This document shows positions 43,796-54,615 of a DNA stretch of 64,000 bases, one piece after another. Numbering within the stretch: position 1 is the stretch's first letter; every line of letters begins with the position of its first letter. The DNA is from Immersiella caudata. Taxonomy: Eukaryota > Ascomycota > Sordariomycetes > Sordariales > Lasiosphaeriaceae. The DNA lies in assembly GCA_030512335.1 (NCBI GenBank), contig JAULSU010000003.1, positions 1,488,001 to 1,552,000 of the forward strand, in the 5' to 3' direction. The translations under genes and the position numbers were made by a program. Below the pieces are notes generated by a model. The model saw only the letters and a list, made by a program, of their open reading frames with translations, had not been told where the DNA came from and did not search any database.

Positions 43796-46537
43796 TCAAC
43801 TAGGGTCCTCGGGCAAAGCTGGCAGCGGTTTCCTAACGCTGCCCAACTGTGAGGAATTTGACCGGGCTTTTGCCAGCGGCCTCATTGGGGGCTCTTGTTC
43901 CACATGCACAACGCCCACAACCTCCGTCTGTGATACATAACTCCGATCATTACTCACTGAGCTCCCTGCACTCTGAATGCCAGGGGACAGTCCTGTCTCA
44001 TCAGCTTCTTCTATTCCTTCCTCTGCCGTCTCTAATATGAGCCGACTTCGCCTGCGCTTCAGCTGCTGCTGAGTCGGCGGCGATGGGGAGGAGTCCCCGA
44101 AGAAGGGTACTTCGACTCCATCGACGTGAATCAAGGGGGTCCCCTCCCTACTCGTCTGCGAGGTAGGGGTCATGGGGAGGATCTTATCCCCTCTGTAGGT
44201 CCGTGGATGGTGGCCGTTGTGGTTATGTGGTGTTGACTCCGATACGGGCGGGGAGGAAGGGGAGTTGAAGCCTCCGGGACGGGGAGAGGCAGACATGGAA
44301 TCTGAGCGGAAGTGGTGAGAGAAGGATTCAAAGCGGGAGGGGCTGCCGCCGTTGCCACTGCGGCTAAAGATGACGAGGACAAGGCAGCTAAGGAGGAGGA
44401 CTGATTGGAGGATGGCCATGCGTTTTTGGAAAACGACCTCGTCGGCTAGGACGGCGAGGCGGCCGGAGAGGGCGACAATTTCTCGCTGGGATTGCTCGCG
44501 CTGGGTTTCGAGAGCGATGACGGTGCTCTGCCAGATTTGGTCGTATTGGGTGCGAACGGTGCGGAGCTCGGCGAGCGCAGTCTTGTTGAGGCTGTCGAGG
44601 AAGGCATCAACGCGGCTGGCTTGCTTTTTTTCCATTTTGAGGAGTGCTTCCTGGAGAAAACGGGATTGTTCCTCAATGTATTGGAGGGAGAGGGAAGTGT
44701 TGGATTCAAGGAGTTGGAGGCGCTTGGTGACGGTTTTGAAGAAGGACTCCTGGACCGTAGGAGAAGCGGAAGATGCACTCGACGAGGCAGTCTTATTGCG
44801 GGAAGTAGTCACAGAGGATGTTGCTGTTGTGCCAGAGCTCCGAAACGAAGAGTTATCCGAGTGTCCGTCGGGACGAGCTGTGGAGGCCTTGGAGCTATGA
44901 GTGTGCGAACTGCTATCATGGCTGTTGACGTGTGCGGCCTTTTGAGCTTGCGCAGACGAAGCAGCGGAAGGTGTGCCGGACTGTGTAGACTGCGGTGCAA
45001 CATGTTGGGCTGCAGCTGCAGGACCTGAAGACGAGCCAGGAGACCGAACAGCTTCTGAGGGAGGGGTCGCCTGCGGGGACGGCGCTGTGTTGTTCTCGTG
45101 GTGACCAGCTAGGGCGCTGTGATTGTGGTCGGCACCAATCGAAACCGGCGTCGGGTCTTCTGTGGTGGGAGACCGCAATACGCAGGTCTCTTCAGAGAAG
45201 TTGTAGTAAAACACTGGTTGCCACGGGGACAACCCCATCTCAACAAAGCTGGTGTGAGGGCTGCTACTATCCGTCGTATTCGACGGTGTAACGTCTGCCT
45301 GTGTGTCGGTCTGGTTGGAATCAATGAGCGCCTCCTGGGGGCGGGATCCCTCAATCTGCTCCACATCATCATCGTGGCTCTGCTCCTTCCATGAGTCCAA
45401 CATGCGGGTCCCGTGGATACGGAGCAACGAGACGGGGCAGTAATACTCGTTGCCGTAATGGCTGAGAAACTCGATCCGGATGTACTTGGTGTAGATCTGC
45501 GGGTGCTCTACCAGGAACGCCTGGATGTCGCGGGTGTTCCGGGCTTCGAAGGTTCCCAGGTCGACCCACTTCTCCAACTTGACGGGATATCGATCGCTGA
45601 CACTGACTCGGAACTGGCGAATCATGCTGGAGAAGAATTCGAAGTTGGCTAGCACAACAGTGTCGACGAGAATATCGTCGCTGAGCTCGACAATAACGAA
45701 CTTGTTCTTGGTACGACACTCGAGCAACATGTACGTATCCTTGTTCTCAACCAGGATGGCCTTGGGGTTCTTAGCACCGGGGCTGGTCTTGAGAATGGTG
45801 GCGCCTGCATCGAAAGAAGAGTACGAGAACCTCTCCTTGCACGTCTTCCCTGCGTCCTTGCTCCGATAATACGGCGCAACCCCGTCTTCGTGCAGAACGG
45901 GCTCCTCAACCTCGTTTCCGGGGTGTGGCGTGGGCTCGCCGGAGGAGGATGACGCCAGTTCCGAGACCTTCTCCGAGAGCGCGTCGAAGTCGATTTCACC
46001 ATCCTCCCCAATACTGTCGGGTTCATGGCCGGTCATGGTCGGGTCTCGGTCGACCTTGTGCTCGTGGGCTTTCTTGTCTTTGAGTTTGGCAGGGTCCTGG
46101 CCCGACTTCCGTAGCATCATCTCTTTCCACTCCTCGAACGACATGAACGAGCCTGAAGCGAAGCCCTCTTTCTCTTCCTCCTCTTTCGCCTTGTCCTTCT
46201 CCCCGTCGTCACCGGCTTGCTTATGTTCTTGCTGCGTCTCGTTCAGGGCTGTTGGTTCCGGCCCACCGCTCGTCGTCGTCGCGGCGCTTGTCACAGTCGC
46301 CTCTGGTGATGCCGCCGTGGCGGGCGCAGCGGTCCACGAGGTTCGCAGGCATTGTTGCGGGAGGGTATGGGTGATGTAGTTGATAGTCTTGGACTCGCAC
46401 ACTTCTGGGGCTGTCGAGGCGGCACTCAGAGTCGCATCATGGCCCGGCGTCCTGGAGCCATTAGAGGTGGCCGTGTGGAGTCCCAGGAACACCAGCGCAA
46501 CGGTGAACCCCCGCCCAAGCGAAGATGGAAGACGCAT
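43796..46537 (-). CDS. SLP1: SUN-like membrane protein Slp1
   Basis: 913-aa single-exon protein of the SUN-like (SLP/Opt) family. In yeast, Slp1 acts with Emp65 in the ER to protect folding membrane and soluble proteins. The chosen start (MRLPSSLGRGFTVALVFLGL) gives an N-terminal signal peptide; an upstream in-frame ATG at 46633 would bury it. A Thr/Ser-rich then Lys/Glu-rich lumenal segment holds FMSFEEWKEMMLRKSGQDPA, a family-typical motif. The SUN domain spans about 235-380 (FSYSSFDAGATILKTSPGAK, RFRVSVSDRYP-like core, YCPVSLLRIHGTRMLDSW). A coiled-coil (SLQYIEEQSRFLQEALLKME) leads to one membrane helix near residue 710 (AILQSVLLLSCLVLVIFS). A disordered cytosolic tail of about 185 residues ends the protein. 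The symbol is by family position. Confidence 0.92.
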   Translation of the reverse strand: MRLPSSLGRGFTVALVFLGLHTATSNGSRTPGHDATLSAASTAPEVCESKTINYITHTLPQQCLRTSWTAAPATAASPEATVTSAATTTSGGPEPTALNETQQEHKQAGDDGEKDKAKEEEEKEGFASGSFMSFEEWKEMMLRKSGQDPAKLKDKKAHEHKVDRDPTMTGHEPDSIGEDGEIDFDALSEKVSELASSSSGEPTPHPGNEVEEPVLHEDGVAPYYRSKDAGKTCKERFSYSSFDAGATILKTSPGAKNPKAILVENKDTYMLLECRTKNKFVIVELSDDILVDTVVLANFEFFSSMIRQFRVSVSDRYPVKLEKWVDLGTFEARNTRDIQAFLVEHPQIYTKYIRIEFLSHYGNEYYCPVSLLRIHGTRMLDSWKEQSHDDDVEQIEGSRPQEALIDSNQTDTQADVTPSNTTDSSSPHTSFVEMGLSPWQPVFYYNFSEETCVLRSPTTEDPTPVSIGADHNHSALAGHHENNTAPSPQATPPSEAVRSPGSSSGPAAAAQHVAPQSTQSGTPSAASSAQAQKAAHVNSHDSSSHTHSSKASTARPDGHSDNSSFRSSGTTATSSVTTSRNKTASSSASSASPTVQESFFKTVTKRLQLLESNTSLSLQYIEEQSRFLQEALLKMEKKQASRVDAFLDSLNKTALAELRTVRTQYDQIWQSTVIALETQREQSQREIVALSGRLAVLADEVVFQKRMAILQSVLLLSCLVLVIFSRSGNGGSPSRFESFSHHFRSDSMSASPRPGGFNSPSSPPVSESTPHNHNGHHPRTYRGDKILPMTPTSQTSREGTPLIHVDGVEVPFFGDSSPSPPTQQQLKRRRSRLILETAEEGIEEADETGLSPGIQSAGSSVSNDRSYVSQTEVVGVVHVEQEPPMRPLAKARSNSSQLGSVRKPLPALPEDPS

Positions 46538-47401
46538 AGCCGAGTGAGTGCGCTTTCTCAGATGAATATGCAGTCTGAAAATGGGCTGTCCATGGCGGCC
46601 CTGTCGCACTAAATCACCACTCGAGAAAGTCAAAAGGCTCTGTTCTCGACGGTGGAAAAAGATGCTGGGCAGTTGCCAGATGGCAGATGGGCAATCCCGT
46701 CATTGCTACCCCAATTCCCCGTTACAATGCGCTTGCAGGGATCTGGCCTCGCTGGCATAAAGCGGGCAGGGGTGGCTGGGGCGATCCCTGTCCAGCAGCT
46801 CGGGGGACCATATGATCAGGGTTAGGGGTGACTGCGGTTGAAGATGTCCCAGGCCGGTCTCCACAGACGCAACATCCGACCTCAACAGTTCCATTGACTG
46901 CTCTCCCAGAGGTGGGTTATTTGCGTGAAACTGGGCCTCCATCTAATGTTAGCTTGGGCGTGCGAAGCAACTAAGAACCATCAAAAGAAAGAAAGTGGCT
47001 CCGTTGACGGAAACAGGTCACGCGGCACTCAATCTTCTCTCAACCACAACCGTCGCCAGGCCATTGGAGCGCTCCCGTGAAGCGGAGCACCCATTGGTCG
47101 AGAGTTGGCTTGGGATATAGGCTAAATAGCTCAGAGACGAGGCTGCCCTATGCCCGCGATGGACCTGCCGTGCCTTGCCCCGCCGTCACCAAAACGTACT
47201 TTACGACGATTGTCCCGCCTCTCAAGATGGCGAAGAGGAGTGTACTGATCCCGTTGTTTTCCTTTTCTTCGGGTTGCTATTTTGTTGATTGACCTTGAAG
47301 ACGGTGTTTTTGGACCCAATCTTGTCTTCAACAGACTTCTCCACGCCGAGCTGCCCCTCTTCAACGCCCGTCCCGCACCCCTCTTCAACTTGCCTGGTGC
47401 A
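46538..47401. other. Divergent promoter region (SLP1 / xylulokinase)
   Basis: 864 bp between start codons. Contains a GGCTAAA motif (listed separately). No gene seen. Confidence 0.55.
47120..47126 (+). promoter_or_regulatory. XlnR/Xyr1-type site before xylulokinase
   Basis: GGCTAAA on the plus strand, 276 bp before the xylulokinase start. It matches the binding consensus of the fungal xylanolytic regulators XlnR/Xyr1. A single heptamer can occur by chance, so this is only a candidate. Confidence 0.35.
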
Positions 47402-49240
47402 ATGGCCGATAACGGCCCCCTTTACCTAGGCTTCGACCTGTCGACCCAGCAGCTCAAGGGTTGGTGGACAGCGCTGTTAAATTTGCACGGACAGCCTCAC
47501 TAACCATTGAGTCTTCCCTTGCAGCGATTGTCGTCCAGTCGGACCTCACAGTTGTGTCGGATGCCAAGGTTGACTTCGACGGAGACTTTGGAGCCAAGTA
47601 TGGCATCAAGAAGGGCGTCCAAGTCAACGAAGCCGAGGGCGAGGTCTTTGCGCCTGTGGCCATGTGGCTCGAGGCCTTGGACCTCGCATTGCAACGCCTT
47701 CAGGAAAAGAAGACGCCCCTGAGTCGCATTCGCGGCATCAGCGGCTCCTGCCAGCAGCACGGAAGCGTGTACTGGAGCAGAGAAGCCGAGTCGCTTCTGG
47801 GCGGCCTGAAATCAGACAAGCCTCTGGTGGATCAGCTCACCAGAGCCTTCTCGCACCCTTTTGCGCCCAACTGGCAAGACCACAGCACACAGGCCGAGTG
47901 CGACCAGTATGAGGCCAAGATGGGGACCGCTGAGAGGTTGGCCGAGGTGACGGGAAGCTCTGCCCACCACGTATGTGCCCCTAAACCCTAAACGGTAGCT
48001 TGAGGAATGGACAGCTAACTTGGTATTGCAGCGCTTCACCGGCACGCAAATCATGCGTCTTCGACGTAAACTTCCAGACATGTACGCCGCCACGTCCCGG
48101 ATATCTCTAGTCTCCTCATTCCTCGCCTCCCTGTTTCTCGGCACCGTCGCACCCATGGACATCAGTGACGTCTGCGGCATGAACCTCTGGGATATTCCTG
48201 GAAACGACTGGTCCGAGCCTCTCATTGAACTGACAGCCGGCCCCGACGGTGTATCCGAGCTGCGCAACAAACTCGGCGAGGTCCGAAGGGACGGTGGCGG
48301 CAGCATGGGCAACATCAGCAGCTACTTTACCTCCAAGTACGGCTTCAGCCCTGACTGCGGAATCGCCCCCTTCACCGGCGACAACCCGGCCACCATTCTC
48401 GCGCTGCCCCTCCGCCCCCTGGACGCCATCGTTTCGCTGGGCACCAGCACCACCTTCCTTATGGTCACTCCCGTCTACAGGCCCGACCCCAGCTACCACT
48501 TCTTCAATCATCCCACCACTCCCCACCAGTATATGTTCATGCTCTGCTACAAGAACGGCGGCCTCGCCCGCGAAAAAGTCCGAGACGTTCTCCCTAAGCC
48601 CTCTGGCTCCGACCCCTGGGCCAACTTCAACGCCGCCGCCCTCTCCACCCCCGCTCTCTCCATCACCCCGCCCTCCGACTCTGCCAAGCTCGGCCTCTAC
48701 TTCTATCTCCCCGAAATCGTCCCCAATATTAAAGCCGGCACCTGGCGCTACACCTGCAACCCCGCCGACGGCACCGCTCTCACCGAGGCATCCGACCCCT
48801 GGCCTGTCGAGACCGATCCCCGCACCATCATCGAGTCTCAAGCCCTCTCCATGCGTCTCCGCAGCCAAAAACTCGTCGACAGCCCCGGAAGCGGCCTCCC
48901 TGCTCAACCTCGTCGCGTCTATCTTGTTGGCGGTGGTTCACTCAACCCTGCCATCACACAGATCATCGGCGACGTCCTCGGCGGGAGCGAAGGCGTGTAC
49001 AAGCTTGATGTGGGTGGAAACGCGTGTGCTCTAGGAGGAGCGTACAAGGCCGTGTGGGCCTTTGAGCGGGCGGACGGCGAGACATTCGATGAGCTGATTG
49101 GGAAGCGGTGGAAGGAGGAGGGGGCGATTCAGAAGGTTGGCGAGGGGTACAAAAAGGGTGTGTTTGAGGAGTACGGGAATGTACTGGGGGCATTCGAGCA
49201 GATGGAAGGCAAGATTTTGGAGGGCAATAGGAATACCTAG
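47402..49240 (+). CDS. XKS1: D-xylulose kinase
   Basis: 570-aa FGGY-family kinase that phosphorylates D-xylulose to xylulose-5-phosphate, sending xylose and arabinose carbon into the pentose phosphate pathway. Exons are 47402-47459, 47525-47970 and 48032-49240. The N-terminal fold shows [17 protein letters not shown], with the splice restoring Lys-Ala; then [14 protein letters not shown] and [20 protein letters not shown]. The second FGGY half has [16 protein letters not shown] and the C-terminal [20 protein letters not shown]. The first 5' splice site is GTTGGT, a weak match, but phase and family similarity demand it. Length is normal for fungal xylulokinases. A GGCTAAA motif lies upstream. 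Convergent with cellobiose dehydrogenase. Confidence 0.95.
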
Positions 49241-49905
49241 TGCGTGGACTTTGGTATAGTGGAATCACAAAAAGTTATCGTAACATCAACAGGTGAAGAC
49301 ATGACAACTACTGTGGAGTCTACTTCGCCCAAACGTCCGCTTTTCGCCCCTTTTCGATCCAGACCGTGCACTCCTAACAACCTGGTTAATCCACCTTCAA
49401 CTCCACAGCGCAATCCACCGCTAAAACAAAAAAATCTGCAAAAAGAAACAACTCTTAATCTACTTCTGGATGCAGAACATGTTTGACATCGACGTGGGCC
49501 TGATTTGAACAGCATTCTTGAACAAGATTTCTAGTCTTGCGCATCAGACCACTCTGCCACCACGCCTTGATCGAATAAAAAGATGATGGTTCTTTTTCAG
49601 TTACCACCAACTCACTTCGGCTCAACTCAACCCGGCTTGGCTGAACTCAGGGGTAACCACTCAAATAGACGTCACTCAGACATCCCCCGCACACTCGAAT
49701 AGGCAGACAAAAAAAACGAAAACAAAAAAGAAAAAAAAACAAAAAGGATATGTGCAAGAAGTATGTACGCTGCGGTTTGTACGTTTCGCATCTCATATAT
49801 ATATACAACGAAACTTCAATCTCATCCCCTCCATCCCGAACTCTCAAGCGATTATTCCCTTCAGCGCCTAGACTACCCCCATCCCTTGGGCAAGATAGGC
49901 AAAAT
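49241..49905. other. Convergent region holding a tRNA-Ser-like sequence
   Basis: 665 bp between the xylulokinase and cellobiose dehydrogenase stops. Contains the tRNA-like sequence at 49490-49566 and A-rich tracts near 49707-49746. No protein gene seen. Confidence 0.5.
49490..49566 (-). tRNA. tRNA-Ser (AGA)-like, possibly degenerate
   Basis: A 77-nt cloverleaf-like sequence on the minus strand. Acceptor GGCGTGG pairs with CCACGTC with one G-T. The D stem is GCA/TGC, and the anticodon stem CAAGA/TCTTG encloses CTAGAAA, giving anticodon AGA. The A box (TGGCAGAGTGG) and a B-box core (GTTCAAATC) are present. Two features are weak: the T stem pairs only 3 of 5 positions (TGCTG against CAGGC), and the variable region is 8 nt, shorter than the usual tRNA-Ser extra arm. 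It may be a divergent gene or a tRNA pseudogene. Confidence 0.55.
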
Positions 49906-52635
49906 CTAAAGGCACTGCGAATAATAATCATTCTGCTTCTGGCACGTATACGGCGCCGCGCAGACAAAGCTGCCCGTCCACTGCAGCCCACCGCACTGTC
50001 CCCACCTCGGAACCGCCTTGTTAGCAGGCAGTCCCAAGATCTTCTGGGAGGCATGCTCGGCGGCAGTGACGATGTAGCTCGAGGGATTGGTGGTGGGGTT
50101 ACCCGGGAAGATGGAGGCGTCGACGACGAAGAGGTTGTCGGTGCCGTAGACGCGGGTGTTGAGATCGACGACGGCGGAACCGCCGCGGCGGCCGTCGTCG
50201 CTGCCAATCTTGTTGGTACCCATCCAGTGGTTGGCGCGGCGGTTGGAGTAGGAGACGACCATGTTGTTGACATAGTCGGCGGCGGTGGTGGTGGGGGAGG
50301 GGTAGTGCCAGGTGAGGCCCTGGACGTTGCGGAGGGCGTTTTGGACGTTGACGATGCCCTGGATGACGGCAGCCTTGTCGTTGGGATCCTTGAGATAGGG
50401 AACATCCGAGACGATGGTGGTCAGGGAGGGGGTGATGGTCATGCGACCGCGGGATGTGGCGCCGCGGCCGAGGTATTGCGACATGGTCATGGCGACTGAA
50501 CAGTCAGCTTCTTCCATTTTTTTTTCCGGAGAATAAACAGAGTCAAAATACTCACATCCGTTAGGCGTGTCAAAGCTGCCCTCAACTCTGGCAGTCCACT
50601 GGAGCTGACGGATGATGCCATCGACACCCTTGATCTCCTCCCAGAACATCGGTCCAATATTCGGTGCAGCCTGAGCAAGGATACCAGTACGGTGATCTGT
50701 CTCCGGTCAGTTCCATCTCATCCTAGCCCGGCTTCAAAAAAAAAAAAACACCCCAAACTTACTCAGATAATTAGCCGCATCCGTGGCGTTAGGATTCCTC
50801 CACGCCTCATAAAAGTCATAAAACCTCACATCTGGATGCGAAATCACCGTATCAGTCTGTCCAGCTCCTGTCAGCATCGCCCATCATAACCCCCCCTCTA
50901 GGTATGTTCACTCACATTCAAATGATCATCAAGGTTGTACCCAACCGGCAACCCAATCCACTCCTTCTCCGCAATCATGGTCGGGCCATCCGCACTGCTC
51001 TTCACCACCTCGAGCTGATCCTTCGGTCCAATACCGCTCCTCAGCATCAGCTTCGCGCTGCCGAACGTGCCCGCGCTGAGCACAACCCGTCCGGTAATGC
51101 TCGTAACCGGAACGATGCCCGCATACCCACCATCCCTAAACGCCTCGACTTCAACGCCAGTGACGTGTCCACCCTCGCGGATGACGCGCTTAACAGCAGT
51201 GTTGAGCCAGAGCCTGAAGTTTCCGCGCCTGCTAGCCGAAGCGAGGTAGGTAGCGAGGGGACCGCCGCGCTCACCGCCGGAGAACATGAAAGGGGAGTGG
51301 GCGACGGTGCGGTTCTTGGCGTCGGGGGAGGAGTTGGCGGTGACCTGGGTCCAGCCGGAGTTCTTGAGGCCGGTGGAGAGGACGTTGAAGCCTTCCTGGT
51401 AGTAGCGGCGGCCATCGGTGGAGGGGGCGTCGGAGCCGGGGATACGCGAGAAGACGCGGTTAACAGCTGCGCGGACGTCGGCGTATTTCCAGCCGGTGGG
51501 GAAGAGGTAGTCCCAATCGAGGGCGTAGGGCTACACTGCCAGTCAACAAACCACCCAACACTCGATTAGGAGAGGGGCGAGTTACCTTGAACCACAAGCC
51601 AGCATTCACGGCCGTGCCACCACCGAGCACACAACCAGCCATCTGATCCATATCCGTGCAGGCAATGCCAGCCGAGTCAACCCAAATCTGGTTGCAAAGA
51701 CCCGGGACGTCAAATCTCGTCAGATTCGTCCCCCGCAGCCACTCTGGCTTCAGCGTGCCACCCCACTGTCCCGTCGATGCAGGGCCTTTCTCGATGAGCA
51801 GCACGCTCTTGCCAGCCTCGCTCAGCTTGTCTGCCAACGGAATACCCGCGGCACCGCCTCCGATGACCACGTAGTCAAAGACGGCACCGGTCGGGACGGG
51901 AACGGAGACGATGCCCGTCTCGATGGGCCCGGAGCAAGTGGGGGTCACCGTCTTGGTAGCCTGGGCGGCCCAGGCCGTGTACGACGGGTTGGCGGCGTTC
52001 TCGTCGAGGACGGCAGGGAAGATACCCATGCCGTTGTCGTGCTGCTCGAGTGTGATTTGGTCGGGGCAGGCCGGGTTGCCTGGCGAGGGGAAGGCCTGAA
52101 CCCATCCGAGGAGCATGAAGCCCGTGCTGGTTTGCGGGCCGCCCGTCTGGCCGCCCTGGTTCCATTGGAGGCAGTTCTCACAGCGGAAAACGAGAGTGAA
52201 GTGAGTTGAGTTTATGCGCGACGAGATCTGCGTGAGCTTGGCGTTGCCGTTGTACACCTCGGGCATGGTGTAGCCCGTGGCATAGCGGAACGACGTGTAG
52301 ATCTCATCCTCGTGGGGCCACGCCGTCAGGAGGAGGGAGTTAGTCATGGGACCTCCCAGGGAGAGGCCGCACCATCCCTTGGCATCGCTGGAGGCGCACT
52401 CGAGGTATCCAATGAACTCGCTGGCGTCCGTCGACAAGCCATCTGAAGGGAGGGCAACACCGAAGTTGAAGCCTCCTCGAGTCTGTGTGCTCTCAGGGGA
52501 GATCCCCCAGCTGTTGAACACGATTCCCGTCTCGGCATCGGTGAACGTAGTAGCATACGGTCCCTGAGCGAGAACCGAGGGCAGATCTAGATATCTCCTG
52601 TCAGCCAAGTCCCACGGCATAACTGCCGCCCCCCC

Positions 52636-52666
<31 letters not shown>

Positions 52667-52735
52667 AAAAAAAAATCTTCACTTACAGGCTGCTCCAAGC
52701 AAAAGGGCGCCCAACACCCAAGATGCGGTCCCCAT
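49906..52735 (-). CDS. cdh: Cellobiose dehydrogenase with cellulose-binding module
   Basis: 829-aa secreted haemoflavoenzyme that oxidises cellobiose and passes electrons to lytic polysaccharide monooxygenases. Exons on the minus strand are 52735-52687, 52586-51586, 51530-50916, 50856-50763, 50696-50556 and 50495-49906. A signal peptide (about 1-23) ends VLA before QGPYATTF. The cytochrome domain carries the haem ligands Met97 ([10 protein letters not shown]) and His199 ([11 protein letters not shown]). A Thr/Pro linker leads to the GMC flavin domain with [16 protein letters not shown] (about 256). The active-site His lies in [11 protein letters not shown] and the partner Asn in [18 protein letters not shown]. 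The last 33 residues are a CBM1 ([20 protein letters not shown], four-cysteine type). This layout is that of ascomycete class IIA enzymes. Intron 1 contains long homopolymers. An AT-rich element on the coding strand near 52843-52852 may be a TATA-like signal. Confidence 0.96.
52629..52675. repeat. C24-(AC)7-A9 compound tract in cdh intron 1
   Basis: On the plus strand: 24 consecutive C, seven AC units, nine A. On the coding strand it reads poly-T, (GT)7, G24. It fills nearly half of the 100-nt first intron. Such G runs can form quadruplexes and are error-prone in sequencing, so the exact length is unsure. Confidence 0.9.
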
Positions 52736-53932
52736 GATGAACGAAAGACAGAGTGGTGCCTAAGACTTTCCGGGCTGCCACAAGGAATGAGAGGCCTGGC
52801 CACGAGGAAAAACCTCAACACCCAAGACCCGTCCCCTTCACTTTAATAAGAACCTCCCCGCTCCCCTTTCCAAACCGCCCGCCACGCGGCTCCTCCTCCC
52901 TCCGCCGCCCCGTGGGGAATCATCACCGAAGACCCGCGTCGCACTCCCAGTACAAGACGGATCTCAATGGCAGGCGAAGCCCACGGTAATCTCGGCCGCA
53001 ATCGCGAGCAGATACCACCCTAACGGTCCATTCGGCGAGCCGCCCATCACCCCCCCCTACCCCCTAGGGAACCTGACATAAAGGGGCCAAGATGCTCGAC
53101 GGCAACCTGGGAAAGAAAGCAAAATGCATAGACGAGGATCCCGGAGAATCTCTCCCCCCCCCTTTCCAACCGCCAGCGACCCAATCCCGCATGACCACTC
53201 CCATACACACACAATACCGTGGCTGCAGGTACGGCGCACCCGCAGGACCAGGTTCCTGGGAAGCGCATCCCGGCGTGCCGAGAGCCATTCCCGATGCGGG
53301 CGCGGACGGCCACCTCCGCGCCGTGTCAGCGCCGTGCCCGACATGGAAAGTCGCATCCAAACTGGCCTCCGCTGTATTTCCCGGTCAGCTGTCCCCGGTA
53401 GACGTCACAGTTTGACAATTTTTACCCGGATCCCGGGCATGGCGAGTTTGGGTACCGGAATGGTCGCTGCGCATTGCGGCTTGTCCCATATCGGGATGAA
53501 AGACGTGGACGCGACTCTGGGGAATAGTGCACGTCATTCATTACCAAGGGGTTAGTAAATGCTCTATGACAGGCCGTGGCGTATGGGAAAATGGAGAGGA
53601 ATAGGTCTAGGTTTTCCGACAAGACTGCGGACGCCGAGCTCAAACTCCTTCTCGAATGCGCCCTTGACCCCTGATGCTGGGCGATATGCCTCCCAAGTAT
53701 CCGCCGTTGACATTGCCGTTATGCGCCGAAACGAGAGCAATGCTGAGAAACTGAATTTGTTTGATTTGTCTTCTTTACCAGACCCGTTTCCTGCTTGGCT
53801 GTCTCTGGTAAAAGTGAAAGCCGACCCCACGCTGCTCGGTGCTCCACGATTGACATGGTGTGGATGTTCTTGGGCATTCTGACACCTCCACCACCAAAAA
53901 TAAGGTGATGGAGTCATTGAAGCTCCCAAAGC
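52736..53932. other. Upstream region of cellobiose dehydrogenase
   Basis: About 1.2 kb between the cdh start and tRNA-Arg. C-rich with many GGGG/CCCC tracts of the kind bound by carbon-catabolite repressors; none stands out. No gene seen. Confidence 0.5.
53896..53900 (-). terminator. Pol III terminator of tRNA-Arg
   Basis: A run of five T residues on the minus strand, 33 nt past the tRNA 3' end. Plausible RNA polymerase III stop, though a little distant. Confidence 0.4.
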
Positions 53933-54004
53933 TGACCCACGCGCGACTCGAACGCGCAATCTTTGGTGCCGAAAACCAGCGCCTTACCATTTGGCCAGCG
54001 GGCC
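53933..54004 (-). tRNA. tRNA-Arg (anticodon TCG)
   Basis: A 72-nt cloverleaf on the minus strand. The acceptor stem GGCCCGC pairs with GTGGGTC, using two G-T pairs, and the discriminator is A. The D arm is GCC-AAATGGTAA-GGC. The anticodon arm CTGGT-TTTCGGC-ACCAA gives anticodon TCG, with one mismatch at the stem base. The T arm GCGCG-TTCGAGT-CGCGC is perfect. No intron. Confidence 0.93.
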
Positions 54005-54615
54005 TTGAACCTGTAGATGGAGAGAATGTTGGAGCGTTGGTGGTTTTGTAGAGCTGATAAGAAGCTCTCCCGTGGTGTTGTCAACACCTTGCGAGCTTGT
54101 CGAACAAGACGATGAGGTGAAAGCTAGAGTATATTTGATTATAGGTTATCGAAAGGTCGTGATAGTTAGTTTCGACCATCGCCCTGAGAGTAACAGAGAA
54201 CCACGATAGGCAGGAAGTTGAGCTTCATGGCTCGAGGCCACTTGCGAGCCATCCAAGTTCGACTTATGCATGATTTGACCATGGCTGAACTAGATTTGGA
54301 CCATGAGCCTGGCCATCTCATTTTTGGAAAGTGGACGACAGGCAAGTTGGAGAACTATAGCTGGGACTTGTGTGGACTCCCAATTTGTGTCTTGGGAAAC
54401 CTTCACTGTTTTTGGTGATGGAGTTGCGAATGAAAGCGTTCTTGCCTCGGCCAATTGCGCAAAAGTGGCGACTCGACGTCTGGTGCATTGACCCCTGCTC
54501 TCATCAGCGCTCAGGTGAGAGAGAATGCGACGTCCCGTACGTGTACCCTGAAACGTGCCAACCCAATCCTCAACAGGACAATAACCGCCGCTCTCCAACG
54601 AATTGCGAAAGCAAC
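54005..54615. other. Upstream region of the 2OG oxygenase gene
   Basis: 611 bp between tRNA-Arg and the oxygenase start. The oxygenase frame is open back to 54370, but the added residues do not look like a signal or domain. No other gene seen. Confidence 0.5.

Noticed and set aside
48116..48907. Open frame of 263 codons antisense to xylulokinase
   Set aside because: Gly/Val/Glu-rich mirror of GC-rich third codon positions on the other strand; no domain, and the sense strand encodes a clear xylulokinase.
49750..50499. Open frame of 249 codons antisense to cellobiose dehydrogenase
   Set aside because: Shadow frame of the flavin domain exon; Gly/Val/Asp-rich without any motif.
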